A DNA stretch of 64,000 bases from JABFSS01 sp964449445 (GCA_964449445.1 CAYUZT010000008.1:11165-75164), one strand, 5' to 3'; positions 16,659 through 25,427 are shown, counted from the stretch's first letter. Notes: generated from the sequence alone by a model not told the origin. Program-made: numbers and translations.

Positions 16659-18248
16659 TCATTCACTAATGATGCTCGCATGCAGCGCTCCGTTTGCGGA
16701 GAGAGTGGGATAGCACCGGGTCCGGATGGCGGAGTCAGGGATGGATATCTCAAAGACCGGCAGATCCACTGCTTCGAGCTCTTTCTGATCGTCCCGCCTG
16801 TACACAATACAGGTCCCTGGTTGCGCGGTATCTCTGCTGATCGTCTGTGTAACGATGCGTTTCGTTTTTCCCCGGAAGGCACTCAGATAAAACCCGGGAA
16901 GCGTGTGATTAAGGCGATTGGAGAAAATGGGATCGTTGACCTGTGACAACGCACTCGCAAGCGCCGCGCGGGCGCCATAAACTTCAAACGCCGCCTGCGT
17001 CTTTTGGGGATAGCGAGTGAAGTAATCGTACACATACAAGCCCGATTCTCCTGAGAGCGTGAGGCAAACAAGACTGAGGAGAGCAATGCGGGGTAGAGAC
17101 CGGCGAAGCTCCACGAGAATGGCAAACCCGATGCAGGAAAAAAGTAGGATGTAGAAACCGAGCAGGATGCTGCGCAACGAATGATGCGCGTTTTTCGTCA
17201 GAGCGCCGCCTATGGGAGAAAACAGCAAATTGACAAGCAGCAGCACGGCGAACGTCGGTGGGATTTTCTTCATCCGCGGCCAGGCGAGGAGGCCGATGAT
17301 CGCAAGCACGGATACTGCGACGAAGAGTTCTCCGCCATAGCCCGTTGCATGCCGCAAATTCGAATCGCCAGACAGCAGCAGGAACCGCGGATCAAAGTAC
17401 GTCAGATACTGGCCGGCAAATTTTGATATTTTCGCAATGAGAGAAAGTTCGGCGTCGTACACGAACGAGAGAGAGCGGAATCGATTGCTTAGAGCACCAG
17501 GATGCGCGAATGCGTAAGTGAAGTAGGGAATCATCGAGAAGAAAAATGCACCGCTGAGGGCAAGTGACTGTCGGAGCGTGGAACGCCGGAAGTACAGGAC
17601 TGCCACGGAAGTGAAGAGCAGGAACGAGAGCAAGCGGCCCGTGGAGTAGCTGTAGAGGGAGAGCGCGATGCAGAAGCCCGCGAGTAGGGGATAGAGAATC
17701 CGGGATTTTTCGCCGCGGAGCGGATGAAATGTTCTGTGGATGAAAAACAACGCGAAGATCACACAGGTGATTTGTGAGATCACTTCAAAGGAAATGCGGG
17801 AAAGAGTGAAGAACCACGGCAGGAATCCCCCGCTGATGAGCGCATACCACAGGACTTCCTTGCGAGTGGTTAGGCGGCGGATGAGCATGCAGAGACCACC
17901 CAAGAATAAAGCGAAGAAGAATGTGCTCGTGAGACGCAAAATGGTATCGGATACGCCGAAGAGGAAAAAGAGGACCGCGGTCGCATAGATGTACAGGGGA
18001 TTTTTGTATTCGCCGAACGCTCTAAAGTATACCGGTAGGAATTCACCATGTTCATCGTGTGCCGTCTGCGCAATGAGTGCTGCGTTGTATCCGATGGATG
18101 TTTCGTCCACGTATAAATCACGCGGCATGCTGCCGATGTGCCACGCGTGAACAAGGATGATTGCGGAGAATGCGAGCACGAAGAAAAAAAGATGAACAGG
18201 AATCAGCGTGTTGATTGCCTTTAATGCATGGCGTTTGTGTTGGTGCAT
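16659..18248 (-). CDS. GT39/ArnT-like integral membrane glycosyltransferase
   Basis: A 529-residue polytopic membrane protein with about ten to twelve hydrophobic segments. The first external loop has PRDLYVDETSIGYNAALIAQTAHDEHGEFLP, with the Asp-Glu pair of polyprenyl-phosphate sugar transferases, then FGEYKNPLYIYAT. This is the standard pattern of GT39/PMT_2 proteins that glycosylate lipids, glycans or proteins outside the membrane. The C-terminal 110 residues are soluble. It stands alone, convergent with the methyltransferase. A TATAAT box 7 nt before the ATG supports this start. Confidence 0.85.
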   Translation of the reverse strand: MHQHKRHALKAINTLIPVHLFFFVLAFSAIILVHAWHIGSMPRDLYVDETSIGYNAALIAQTAHDEHGEFLPVYFRAFGEYKNPLYIYATAVLFFLFGVSDTILRLTSTFFFALFLGGLCMLIRRLTTRKEVLWYALISGGFLPWFFTLSRISFEVISQITCVIFALFFIHRTFHPLRGEKSRILYPLLAGFCIALSLYSYSTGRLLSFLLFTSVAVLYFRRSTLRQSLALSGAFFFSMIPYFTYAFAHPGALSNRFRSLSFVYDAELSLIAKISKFAGQYLTYFDPRFLLLSGDSNLRHATGYGGELFVAVSVLAIIGLLAWPRMKKIPPTFAVLLLVNLLFSPIGGALTKNAHHSLRSILLGFYILLFSCIGFAILVELRRSLPRIALLSLVCLTLSGESGLYVYDYFTRYPQKTQAAFEVYGARAALASALSQVNDPIFSNRLNHTLPGFYLSAFRGKTKRIVTQTISRDTAQPGTCIVYRRDDQKELEAVDLPVFEISIPDSAIRTRCYPTLSANGALHASIISE

Positions 18249-18255
18249 TCTTGCT

Positions 18256-18261
18256 ATTATA
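18256..18261 (-). promoter_or_regulatory. -10 box of the second GT39 gene, leaderless
   Basis: TATAAT on the minus strand, 7 nt before the ATG at 18248. The flanks are strongly A/T-rich, so the region may also fire towards the tRNA on the plus strand. Confidence 0.65.
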
Positions 18262-18362
18262 ACAATAAATTATATATATGTCAAATATGAGTTACGTAAC
18301 TTGTTTCGGGAGCCAAAATCCCGCATGCTCTGCGGGCTTTGATCTTTACGAAATGTCTTCCA

Positions 18363-18437
18363 GCCGCCGTAGCTCAGCGGTAGAGCAACGGTATCGTAAA
18401 CCGTGGGTCACCGGTTCAATCCCGGTCGGCGGCTCCA
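18363..18437 (+). tRNA. tRNA-Thr (anticodon CGU)
   Basis: The 75-nt cloverleaf has a 7-bp acceptor stem (GCCGCCG with CGGCGGC), D-arm GCTC/GAGC, anticodon stem ACGGT/ACCGT with loop ATCGTAA (anticodon CGT, reading ACG), T-arm ACCGG/CCGGT with loop TTCAATC, discriminator T and encoded CCA. Confidence 0.95.
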
Positions 18438-18479
18438 GAATTTCTCCAGTTTTGCAGGCAGTCGCTCATTGGCTAAAAA

Positions 18480-18507
18480 CTTGCATATACCGCATTCTTT
18501 GTTATGG
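18480..18507 (+). promoter_or_regulatory. Candidate promoter of the unknown gene at 18529
   Basis: TTGCAT, a 16-nt spacer, then TATGGT about 20 nt before the ATG. The fit to consensus is modest. Confidence 0.35.
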
Positions 18508-18528
18508 TGTTGCCCTTTCTTTTTTCTC

Positions 18529-18945
18529 ATGGCTTTAGATCTTCCTCCCGAACTTAGAAAAAATCCTGATGTAATGGCGGATTTTATGCGGACAAAATGT
18601 CGCGATCCCCTGTATACGGATACATGTGCACAAATTGCTGCAGTACTGTTTCAGGATCATGAAAATGACACGATCAGCACTCGTACAACTTCAGTCCTGA
18701 GGAAAAGTGGACAGGTTCATGTGCTTCAGAAATCTTCAAATGGCACGGATTATGATGTTTCTCTTCAGGCACAACGAATCTCTACGGACGAAAAAACTCG
18801 ATTGGTGAAAGTCGTGCTTCAATGTCGAGAAGGTGAAAGTGCTACTGGTGCATACTCGCTGATTCTTGCGCCGGGTCAGGAAGAAAAAATTAAATGCGGT
18901 TTATGGACTGTTTCCTATAATGGAAATACTGTGATCGTTTCATGA
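18529..18945 (+). CDS. Unknown small protein
   Basis: A 138-residue soluble protein starting at the ATG at 18529. The first part is helical and charged (LPPELRKNPDVMADFMRTKCRDP). The rest has alternating patterns suggesting a beta-rich domain (VHVLQKSSNGTDYDVSLQAQRIS, LVKVVLQCREGE, KCGLWTVSYNGNTVIVS). Four cysteines are present, without a metal-binding spacing. No signal peptide is seen. It lies between the tRNA and msrB. I do not recognise a family. Confidence 0.6.
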   Translation: MALDLPPELRKNPDVMADFMRTKCRDPLYTDTCAQIAAVLFQDHENDTISTRTTSVLRKSGQVHVLQKSSNGTDYDVSLQAQRISTDEKTRLVKVVLQCREGESATGAYSLILAPGQEEKIKCGLWTVSYNGNTVIVS

Positions 18946-18971
18946 TTCTCGACTGAAACGTGTTCGATCGA

Positions 18972-18977
18972 TAGAGT
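18972..18977 (+). promoter_or_regulatory. -10 box of msrB, probably leaderless
   Basis: TAGAGT, 6 nt before the ATG at 18984. Confidence 0.5.
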
Positions 18978-18983
18978 ACGTTC

Positions 18984-19376
18984 ATGACTATTACCGGAAA
19001 ATCCGACGCCGAATGGAAAAAGAAACTCACTCCCGAGCAGTACAACGTGACACGGCAGAAGGGCACCGAGCCCGCATTCTGCGGCCTCTATTGGAACAAC
19101 CATGAGAAAGGCGCATACCACTGCATTTGCTGCGATTCTCCGCTCTTTGGCTCGGGGGAGAAGTTTGAGTCGGGAACAGGATGGCCGAGTTACTTTCAAC
19201 CCGTGACGGAGGGGGCGGTGAAGACGGAAACGGACGCGAGCCACGGCATGAGCCGCACCGAAGTCCTCTGTAGCACGTGCGACGCGCATCTTGGTCATGT
19301 ATTCAACGACGGGCCACCGCCGACGGGCCTTCGCTACTGCATCAACTCGGCGGCGCTCCAGTTCAAGAAGGATTAA
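18984..19376 (+). CDS. msrB: Peptide-methionine (R)-S-oxide reductase
   Basis: A 130-residue cytoplasmic repair enzyme that reduces the R epimer of methionine sulfoxide in proteins. Zinc ligands are Cys47 and Cys50 (CICC) and Cys96 and Cys99 (CSTC). GTGWPSY (64-70), HLGHVF and the catalytic Cys119 in LRYCINS complete the family pattern. The recycling Cys is not obvious elsewhere in the protein. The EamA transporter starts 9 nt downstream, so the two probably share a transcript. Confidence 0.96.
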   Translation: MTITGKSDAEWKKKLTPEQYNVTRQKGTEPAFCGLYWNNHEKGAYHCICCDSPLFGSGEKFESGTGWPSYFQPVTEGAVKTETDASHGMSRTEVLCSTCDAHLGHVFNDGPPPTGLRYCINSAALQFKKD

Positions 19377-19385
19377 GATCCTTCC

Positions 19386-20258
19386 ATGCACCCGCTCGCA
19401 ATCGCCCTCGTCCTGGCATCCGCCGGAATGCATGCGTGGCGGGAGCTGATCACGAAGCGCGCGCATGATAAACAGATCTTTGTGTGGCTTTTTTGCGTAG
19501 TCTCGATCGTTCTGTTCTTCCCATTTTTTGTGTATGAGATTGTCATCGGCAATATGTCCTGGAACGCACTTATGATCGGACTGGGTGCATCTGTTATCCA
19601 TGCCAGCTACTGGTACTTCATGTCACGCGCGTATGAATGCGGGGATTTATCCCACGTGTATCCCATCATGCGATCGGCTCCCGCGCCAATTTTCATTCTG
19701 TCGGTGATTTTCCTTCACGAACATGTTTCTACGCTGGCCATTATTGGAGTTGCAACGATTCTCGTCGGCATTTACATGATCAATATGAAGCGCATGTCTC
19801 TCCAGGGTTTCCTGGAGCCTCTGGAGTCGCTACGCGAGCGGCATACGCGCTATGCGCTCCTCACCGCCTTTACCGTAACACTCTATTCCATTCAGGATAA
19901 AATCATCGTCGGACACCTCGATCCTCTCCTCTACACGTATTTCCTACTGACAATTCCCACACTCTACTGGACGCCTTTTATTCTTCGGACAAAAACTCGA
20001 TCTGCCATCCTGGCTGAATGGAACAGGAGTCCCGCAGACATCATCCTGAATTCCATTATCGGAACCGTCAGCTATGCGCTTATTCTTACGGCTCTCACTA
20101 TTGAACGTGTCAGTTACGTCTCGTCTCTCCGACAGATCAGCATTGTCTTTGGCGTGTTCCTCGGCGGCCATCTTCTGAAAGAACGTCACAAGTGGATCCG
20201 CTTGGGCGCGGCGGGGTTGATATTTGCAGGGACTCTGATGATTGCGATGGCGAAGTGA
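19386..20258 (+). CDS. EamA/DMT-family transporter
   Basis: A 290-residue protein with about ten predicted membrane helices in two five-helix halves, the architecture of drug/metabolite transporters. Typical phrases are ASYWYFMSRAYECGDLSHVYPIMRSAPAPIFILSVIFLHE in the first half and ALTIERVSYVSSLRQISIVFGVFLGGHLLKE in the second. The substrate is not predictable. It lies 9 nt after msrB and converges with the TMTC-like gene. Confidence 0.85.
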   Translation: MHPLAIALVLASAGMHAWRELITKRAHDKQIFVWLFCVVSIVLFFPFFVYEIVIGNMSWNALMIGLGASVIHASYWYFMSRAYECGDLSHVYPIMRSAPAPIFILSVIFLHEHVSTLAIIGVATILVGIYMINMKRMSLQGFLEPLESLRERHTRYALLTAFTVTLYSIQDKIIVGHLDPLLYTYFLLTIPTLYWTPFILRTKTRSAILAEWNRSPADIILNSIIGTVSYALILTALTIERVSYVSSLRQISIVFGVFLGGHLLKERHKWIRLGAAGLIFAGTLMIAMAK

Positions 20259-20266
20259 AGAACATT

Positions 20267-22267
20267 TTATTGTCCCATTTGCCTTAGCGCCCTCAATGCC
20301 GCCGCATTCCCGGGATCAATCTGCAGAATCGCTTCAAACTGCTCTCTCGCGCCCTCCAGATCCCCTGCCTTGTAGAGCAAAAGCGCGTAATTGATGCGCG
20401 CGGAGATGGAACGTGGAGCAAGCTGCACGGCGAATGCATACTGCTCAAACGCTCCTTCGCTATCTCCAATCGCCTCCAACGCCACGCCCAGGTTGAAGTG
20501 CGCGTCGGGAAAGAAGGGATTGATGCGAATCGCGATGCGGTATTCCTCAATCGCTTTTTGCATATTGCCGGTGAACGCGTACGTCGCGCCCAAATTGGTG
20601 TGTGCTTCCAGATATCGCGGATAGATTCTGATCGCTTCCTGAAAATCGCGCTCCGCAGCGGCGTAATTTTTCCGCGCAAGCCACACGAGCCCGCGACCCA
20701 TGAGCGCATCCTTGCTTTCGGGATTCAACGCCAAGGCCTTCTTGTACGTTTCCATCGCCTCTAGCAGCTTCCCTTGCTTGCGATAGACCGCGCCCAGATT
20801 CGCGTAGATTTTGGGGTGCTGCTTGATCGCAAGCGCCTTTTCAAACTCTCCTATCGCATCATCCAAGCGTCCCTCCAGCCGCCAGGCGTTGCCGATGTTA
20901 TTATGCGCGACGTGCGACTCGGGGTAGTGCGCAAGAACATTCGTGAGGAGCGTGTACGTCGTGCGCCAGATCTGCGACTGCCGGTACGAAAGGTAGCCGA
21001 GTAGCACGATGATGACGCAGGCAACGCCGGCAAGAACACGCTGAAGCGACTGCCCATTGAATCGATTCTTTTGGCTTTCCTGAAGCATATTTACAAGTCC
21101 GAGAATCGCGATGAATACGCCAACGGACGGAAGGTACGCGTAGCGATCGGAGGCAAAATAGACATCCAGATCTCCGCCTTTCGTGAAGTTGAGGAAGGTC
21201 GGTGCCAAGGTCACTAGATAGAACGCCATGCCAAAGGCGACATCACGCGTTCGTTTGAGGGAGAGAAGAATGACGAGAAAAATTCCTGACCAGACAATGA
21301 TGGGAACAAAGAAATCAGGAGAGGTGATGACGACATCCTGGTGATAGGGATAGAGGAGCGAGAAGAAATCCGGCCACACGATTTTGCGCAGGTAGAACAT
21401 CGACGACTTCCCTGCCATCAGGATTTTCTCCCACGTGCTTGAGGAAGCGACCACGCTCGTCTTCCCCAGGAACCCGATGATGCCAAACAGAATGGAGAGC
21501 ACGAAGAACGGGATCTTCTCCGTGAACATATCCCGGGTGAGCGTGCGTTTCTCTCGCCAGTCGAGTAAGAGGAGAATCACAGGCAGCGTCACCGCCATGA
21601 TCTTGGAAAGCAGTGCGAGCGCGAAAAACCCGATGGCGGCAAAGAGGAGCCGACGAATACCTTCTTCGCGCCACTTCAGCCACATCACCAGCATCAGGAG
21701 CAGGAAGAACATGGAAAGCAGGTCTTTGCGGCCGCTCACCCACATGATCGCTTCCGTATGGAGAGGATGGATGAGGAAGACGGCACCGCAGAAAATGCCA
21801 AGCCACATCGCAGTATTCCCAGCGCAGGTCTTCGACCTGCGGAAAAACAGAACCGCAAACCAGCCAACGAGGAGGCCATTGAACGTATGGAAGAGGAAAT
21901 TCGTCAGGTGGTACTGCAACGGGTGAATTCCGCCAATCTGGTAATCGATCTGGTACGTGAGGAAGGTGAGCGGGATGTAGAGCTCCGGGTCATAGGTCGA
22001 GAAAATGTATTTGAGCGTGGTCGGGGAGATGCTTCGGATCGCCGGATTCTCATACACGAGCATTCCGTCGTCCCAGCGGACGAAATCGCTCTGCAGAACA
22101 GCTTTCCCATACACGAGCGCTGACAGCGCAAAGAAACATGCGATAACGAGAATGGTTGACCGACGCGAAAGTGAAGAAGGAGGCAAAAGAGGCAAGGGAG
22201 GCAAAAGAGTCAGAGGAGATTCTAGAATAGCAGTTCTCTTTTGCCTCCTTTGCCTCCTTTTTCTCAT
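20267..22267 (-). CDS. TMTC-like protein: polytopic membrane transferase domain fused to TPR repeats
   Basis: A 666-residue protein if started at the ATG at 22267. Residues about 40-435 hold ten or so membrane helices. The first loop has FVRWDDGMLVYENPAI, then LTFLTYQIDYQIGG, HLTNFLFHTFNGLLVGW and HPLHTEAIMWVSGRKDLLS, the pattern of the TMTC/GT39-related group whose animal members O-mannosylate cadherins. Residues about 450-666 contain six tandem TPRs (NLGAVYRKQGKLLEAMETYKKALAL and similar), probably for acceptor binding. The N-terminal 30 residues read through a repeat, so the true start may lie closer to SRRSTILVIAC. Sugar and target are unknown. Confidence 0.82.
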   Translation of the reverse strand: MRKRRQRRQKRTAILESPLTLLPPLPLLPPSSLSRRSTILVIACFFALSALVYGKAVLQSDFVRWDDGMLVYENPAIRSISPTTLKYIFSTYDPELYIPLTFLTYQIDYQIGGIHPLQYHLTNFLFHTFNGLLVGWFAVLFFRRSKTCAGNTAMWLGIFCGAVFLIHPLHTEAIMWVSGRKDLLSMFFLLLMLVMWLKWREEGIRRLLFAAIGFFALALLSKIMAVTLPVILLLLDWREKRTLTRDMFTEKIPFFVLSILFGIIGFLGKTSVVASSSTWEKILMAGKSSMFYLRKIVWPDFFSLLYPYHQDVVITSPDFFVPIIVWSGIFLVILLSLKRTRDVAFGMAFYLVTLAPTFLNFTKGGDLDVYFASDRYAYLPSVGVFIAILGLVNMLQESQKNRFNGQSLQRVLAGVACVIIVLLGYLSYRQSQIWRTTYTLLTNVLAHYPESHVAHNNIGNAWRLEGRLDDAIGEFEKALAIKQHPKIYANLGAVYRKQGKLLEAMETYKKALALNPESKDALMGRGLVWLARKNYAAAERDFQEAIRIYPRYLEAHTNLGATYAFTGNMQKAIEEYRIAIRINPFFPDAHFNLGVALEAIGDSEGAFEQYAFAVQLAPRSISARINYALLLYKAGDLEGAREQFEAILQIDPGNAAALRALRQMGQ

Positions 22268-22278
22268 TTGCCTCTTTC
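22174..22278. repeat. Degenerate GGAGGCAAAAGA-type palindrome in a divergent spacer
   Basis: The left arm (22174-22218) reiterates GGAGGCAAAAGA-like units. The right arm (22233-22278) reiterates TCTTTTGCCTCC. It overlaps the likely start of the TMTC-like gene, exactly as the 4464-4585 repeat lies beside a divergent start. Confidence 0.75.
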
Positions 22279-22384
22279 CATTCACGTCACTTTTTGCTAT
22301 ACTGGTGGGTTCCAGTCGAAACACACATTCAGCCACCTTCGCCCTCGGGCTTCGGCGGCCAAGCACAAACACCCACACACATCT

Positions 22385-22750
22385 ATGACGATCGACGCCT
22401 GCATTGCTCACGCGATCCACAGTGACCTGGATATCCTGGAAGCCCTTCCGGAAGTGGAATACGTGCCAGTGGAAGAGCTGGAAGTCTATGTGGAGAAGTT
22501 TGTGCTGACTGTGCAGGAATCGCTGAGGAATGTGATTGTGAGCCGCGGCGAGAAGTATTTGCGCAGCAAGGATTCCGCCGGCCTGTGTGCAACATGCATT
22601 GAAGCAGGGGTAGCACTGCCCCCGGGAATGCTTTTGAAGATGTGCCAGACGATCATGAACCTGAGCCAGCTCGACGCGAAGTTCATCCTGGATACCGACG
22701 ACGGCAAGAGCCTCTACTACGTGAAGCTCGATCTGACGATGGCCGCTTAA
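22385..22750 (+). CDS. Unknown acidic protein
   Basis: A 121-residue soluble protein starting at the ATG at 22385. The N-terminal half is acidic and helical (LDILEALPEVEYVPVEELEVYVEKFVLTVQESLRN). Two cysteines form LCATC, and the end is strand-like (AKFILDTDDGKSLYYVKLDLTMAA). A TATACT box lies about 85 nt upstream, so this gene may have a real 5' leader, unlike its neighbours. Its stop overlaps the convergent 64-residue gene by 4 nt. No family recognised. Confidence 0.6.
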   Translation: MTIDACIAHAIHSDLDILEALPEVEYVPVEELEVYVEKFVLTVQESLRNVIVSRGEKYLRSKDSAGLCATCIEAGVALPPGMLLKMCQTIMNLSQLDAKFILDTDDGKSLYYVKLDLTMAA

Positions 22751-22941
22751 GGCACATTCTGTTGAATCATCTGATCGACCGTCGTGAGCATTCCGCGCAC
22801 AGCCGTCTTTATCGGCATTTTGTGCAGTGAGTAGGTGACTTTCCACTGGTCTTCATCCTGACGACCGAAGACAACGAACCCGGGGACACCAAGACTCTGG
22901 AGGAAGTCATTGCACAGTTTTTGGATGACGGCATCGTCCAT
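22747..22941 (-). CDS. Unknown 64-residue protein downstream of rpsI
   Basis: Starts at the ATG at 22941 with MDDAVIQKLCNDFLQSLGVPGFVVFG and ends with helical TAVRGMLTTVDQMIQQ. It is the last gene of the ribosomal-protein transcript, about 100 nt after rpsI. No membrane segment or known motif is visible. Confidence 0.55.
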   Translation of the reverse strand: MDDAVIQKLCNDFLQSLGVPGFVVFGRQDEDQWKVTYSLHKMPIKTAVRGMLTTVDQMIQQNVP

Positions 22942-22968
22942 GGAAGAGAGGGGTAAATGACAAATGAA

Positions 22969-23038
22969 TAATAGATGAAGAGGACCATTCCAAATACCTC
23001 GGTCCCTTTGGTCCCTTCTGTCCCATCGGTCCCTTCTT
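22969..23038. repeat. GGTCCCTT-type oligomer series after rpsI
   Basis: Four degenerate copies of GGTCCCTT(C/T) (roughly 23000-23037) follow an A/T-rich stretch. It is the same style of short-oligomer series as the palindromes elsewhere, but only one clear arm is seen. Confidence 0.5.
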
Positions 23039-23440
23039 TTAACGCTTGCTGAACTGCGGTGCACGGCGTGCTCTCTTGAGACCCGGCTTCTTCCGTTCTT
23101 TGATACGCGCATCGCGACGCAGGAAGCCTGCGCGCTTCAGGTCCGGGCGGTGATCGGGATTTAGGAGGAGGAGCGCCCGGCTGATGCCGTGGCGCATGGC
23201 GTCGGACTGGCCAGCCTTGCCGCCTCCGGAGACTCGAGCCTCGATATCGACGGTGTTCTTGATGCCCGCAATCGTGAGGGGAGCAAGAGCATTTTCGATC
23301 GGGAAACCTGCGGCAAAGTACTTGTTGATCTTCATGCCGTTCACGGTCACTTCACCGGAGCCATCCTGGTACAGCTTCACGCGCGCGCGGGCAGTCTTTC
23401 GCTTTCCAAGGCCGGCGAGGTAGGAACGGGCGGAGGTCAT
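23039..23440 (-). CDS. rpsI: Small subunit ribosomal protein S9
   Basis: A 133-residue protein with GKRKTARARVKLY near the N-terminus, VSGGGKAGQSDAMRHGISRALL in the middle and the basic C-terminal tail ending QFSKR, which reaches the decoding site. The start overlaps the rplM stop by 4 nt (ATGA type), so translation is coupled. Confidence 0.97.
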   Translation of the reverse strand: MTSARSYLAGLGKRKTARARVKLYQDGSGEVTVNGMKINKYFAAGFPIENALAPLTIAGIKNTVDIEARVSGGGKAGQSDAMRHGISRALLLLNPDHRPDLKRAGFLRRDARIKERKKPGLKRARRAPQFSKR

Positions 23441-23868
23441 AGAGTGGAGAGGTTGAGAGGCTGGGGTTTCTGCGCGGCATACTTATGCTGAGGACCCGCA
23501 CAGAGGTGCATGCGCTTGAGCATCTGCGGGCGGAGGCGATTCTTGGGGAGCATGCCGTACACGGCCATGTGGATCACATCTTCCGGGCTCTTCTCCATCA
23601 TCTTGGCCAAGCTCGTGATGCTTCCAGACCCCAGGCGTCCCGTGTGGTCGAAGTACGTCTTGCGGCGGCCTTTCTCCGGCGTCACGGCAAGCTTGGCGAT
23701 ATTGATGATGACCACATGGTCTCCGCACAGCTGATGTGGTGAGAATGTCGGCCGATGTTTGCCACGCAGCACGTGCGCGACCTTGGAGGCGATAAAGCCG
23801 ATCGTCTGGCCATCGGCATCAACGAGATGCCAGTGAGGAGCCGATACAGGGACAGTTGTCGTCTTCAT
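23437..23868 (-). CDS. rplM: Large subunit ribosomal protein L13
   Basis: A 143-residue protein with WHLVDADGQTIGFIASKVAHVLRGKHRPTF, DHVVIINIAKLAVT, KTYFDHTGRLGS and PEDVIHMAVYGMLPKNRL, all standard L13 segments. It follows rplQ by 2 nt and overlaps rpsI by 4 nt, giving rplQ-rplM-rpsI at the end of the cluster. Confidence 0.97.
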   Translation of the reverse strand: MKTTTVPVSAPHWHLVDADGQTIGFIASKVAHVLRGKHRPTFSPHQLCGDHVVIINIAKLAVTPEKGRRKTYFDHTGRLGSGSITSLAKMMEKSPEDVIHMAVYGMLPKNRLRPQMLKRMHLCAGPQHKYAAQKPQPLNLSTL

Positions 23869-23870
23869 AA

Positions 23871-24299
23871 TTATTTAGAGGATGCTGTTTTCTTTGGCAT
23901 CTTTGGCTTCGTTGGCTTCTCTTCGGAAGAAGTACCAACGACAGCATCGATCAGTTCGAGTGTAACCATCTTTGCTCCATCCCCCTGTCTGAGCCCTAAT
24001 GCCGTCATCCGGGTGAAGCCTGATGAGCGCTTGCTGTAACGATCCTTCAGCAGTTCCATCACTTTCCGGCACGCATTCTTATCGACGACGAACGCATTGA
24101 TGGCGCGGATGGCATTGCGGGGATCCTTCGTCTTCGCCGTCGTGATGATCTTCTCCACGATCGGCTGCACGACCTCAGCGCGCTTCTTGGTCGTGCGGAT
24201 GGATTCGTAGAGCAGCACAGACGTCACCAGGTTGCGCTGCATCGCCCTGCTGTAGGCAGGCTTGTGACGAAGCCGTAATCTGGAATGACGATGTCTCAT
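23871..24299 (-). CDS. rplQ: Large subunit ribosomal protein L17
   Basis: A 142-residue protein with RLRHKPAYSRAMQRNLVTSVLLYESIRTTKKRAEVVQPIVEKIIT at the N-terminus and VTLELIDA near residue 118. The last 20 residues (EEKPTKPKMPKKTASSK) are encoded by a GGCATCTTTGGCTTC-type oligomer series like the 4464-4585 repeat. The tail is therefore probably repeat-derived and not part of the conserved fold. Confidence 0.96.
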   Translation of the reverse strand: MRHRHSRLRLRHKPAYSRAMQRNLVTSVLLYESIRTTKKRAEVVQPIVEKIITTAKTKDPRNAIRAINAFVVDKNACRKVMELLKDRYSKRSSGFTRMTALGLRQGDGAKMVTLELIDAVVGTSSEEKPTKPKMPKKTASSK

Positions 24300-24303
24300 G
24301 AGG

Positions 24304-24362
24304 GAGGGTATTCCCCTCTCCCCGCGGGAGAGGGGCTAGGGGTGAGGGGCAGAAAATGAAGG
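24304..24362 (-). repeat. Ribosomal-cluster palindromic repeat, copy 1
   Basis: The core CCCCTCTCCCCGCGGGAGAGGGG (24313-24335) is followed by GGGGTGAGGGGCAGAAAATGA. It lies between rpoA and rplQ. Twelve copies of this family occur in the window, all in the same orientation. Confidence 0.85.
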
Positions 24363-24395
24363 CTGAAAAACAGAAGAGGATGAGAGCACGGGAGA

Positions 24396-25391
24396 CTACA
24401 CTTCCACAGTATCATCGGAAAGCTTCAATCCCCGGTCGCCGAGCGTCTTTTTGACCTCATCGAGGGCTTTGGCGCCAAAGCCACGGAAGTTCTGGAGCGT
24501 TGCCTCGGTGCACTTGGTGAGCTGTTCGATACTCCCAACGCCCGCGTTGATGAGCGCATTGAGCGTGCGGGGCGAGAAGTTAAGGATTTCGATCGGCGTG
24601 TAGCTCTCTTTGACGGGAGCATGGCCGGCGTCATCCACATGTTGAGCTGCGACGCGTGAGAAATCGGCGACGAACTCGGGCTCCACAACCTTCTTGTCGG
24701 ATGCGAAGTAGACGAAGTAACTCTGGAGCAGTTGGGAGGCGAACACGACGGCCTCTTCGGCAGTCAGAGACCCATTCGTCTGCACTTCAAGCGTGAGTTT
24801 TTCAAGATCCGTCCGCTGGCCGACACGGGCGGCCTCGACGTCGAAGCGCACGCGCACGACCGGACTGTAGATGGCATCGATGTAAATGAGACCCGGCTCG
24901 TTCTGCTTCTTGTTGCGCTCCTGGGCCGACACGTAGCCCACGCCCTTCTCGACCGTCAGCTGTATCTCGACGCTCGCACCCTTCTCGAGCGTGAGGATTT
25001 CCAGATCCGGATTGAGCACCTCGATATCCGAGCTCACCGTGAGATCCTTGGCCGTCACGGTCTTGGGGCCCTTGGCTTCCAGCGTGATGACCTCGGGATC
25101 CTTACTGTGCTTGCGCAGTTGCAGGAGCTTCAGGTTGAGCCCGACATCCAGGAACGACTCACGAACGCCCTTGAGCGACGTGTACTCGTGCTGCACGCCC
25201 GAAATGCGCATGGACGTGACTGCAGCGCCCGGGAGGCTGGAAAGCAGCACCCGGCGGATGCCGTTTCCGAGCGTCATCCCGTAGCCGGGAGGCAGCGGCC
25301 CAATGATGAAGATGACGTGGCTCGTGTCTCCTTTTTTCACGGGGTTCATCGTGAATGTAGGGAGTCCGATGTCTTCCTGGATGATGTGCAT
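24396..25391 (-). CDS. rpoA: RNA polymerase alpha subunit
   Basis: A 331-residue protein. The N-terminal assembly domain has LPPGYGMTLGNGIRRVLLSSLPGAAVTSMRI (about 32-62) and VEKGVGYVSAQER. The C-terminal domain (about 262-331) has IEILNFSPRTLNALINAGVGSIEQLTKCTEATLQNFRGFGAKALDEVKKTL, the helix-hairpin-helix that contacts UP elements and activators. Length is typical. It follows rpsD across a 45-nt gap that holds a UUCG hairpin. Confidence 0.97.
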   Translation of the reverse strand: MHIIQEDIGLPTFTMNPVKKGDTSHVIFIIGPLPPGYGMTLGNGIRRVLLSSLPGAAVTSMRISGVQHEYTSLKGVRESFLDVGLNLKLLQLRKHSKDPEVITLEAKGPKTVTAKDLTVSSDIEVLNPDLEILTLEKGASVEIQLTVEKGVGYVSAQERNKKQNEPGLIYIDAIYSPVVRVRFDVEAARVGQRTDLEKLTLEVQTNGSLTAEEAVVFASQLLQSYFVYFASDKKVVEPEFVADFSRVAAQHVDDAGHAPVKESYTPIEILNFSPRTLNALINAGVGSIEQLTKCTEATLQNFRGFGAKALDEVKKTLGDRGLKLSDDTVEV

Positions 25392-25406
25392 AAAAAGGAG
25401 AGGAAG

Positions 25407-25427
25407 AGCGGGCCTTCGGCCCGCGGT
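25407..25427. repeat. GC hairpin with TTCG loop before rpoA
   Basis: GCGGGCC-ttc-GGCCCGC in the rpsD-rpoA gap. The same hairpin recurs in the rpsK-rpsD gap. With no U-tract it is more likely an RNA-stability or processing element than a terminator. Confidence 0.6.

Noticed and set aside
22748..22846. The TMTC-like gene starting far upstream, antisense to the 22385 gene
   Set aside because: The extension covers a divergent gene and a palindrome and has shadow composition.
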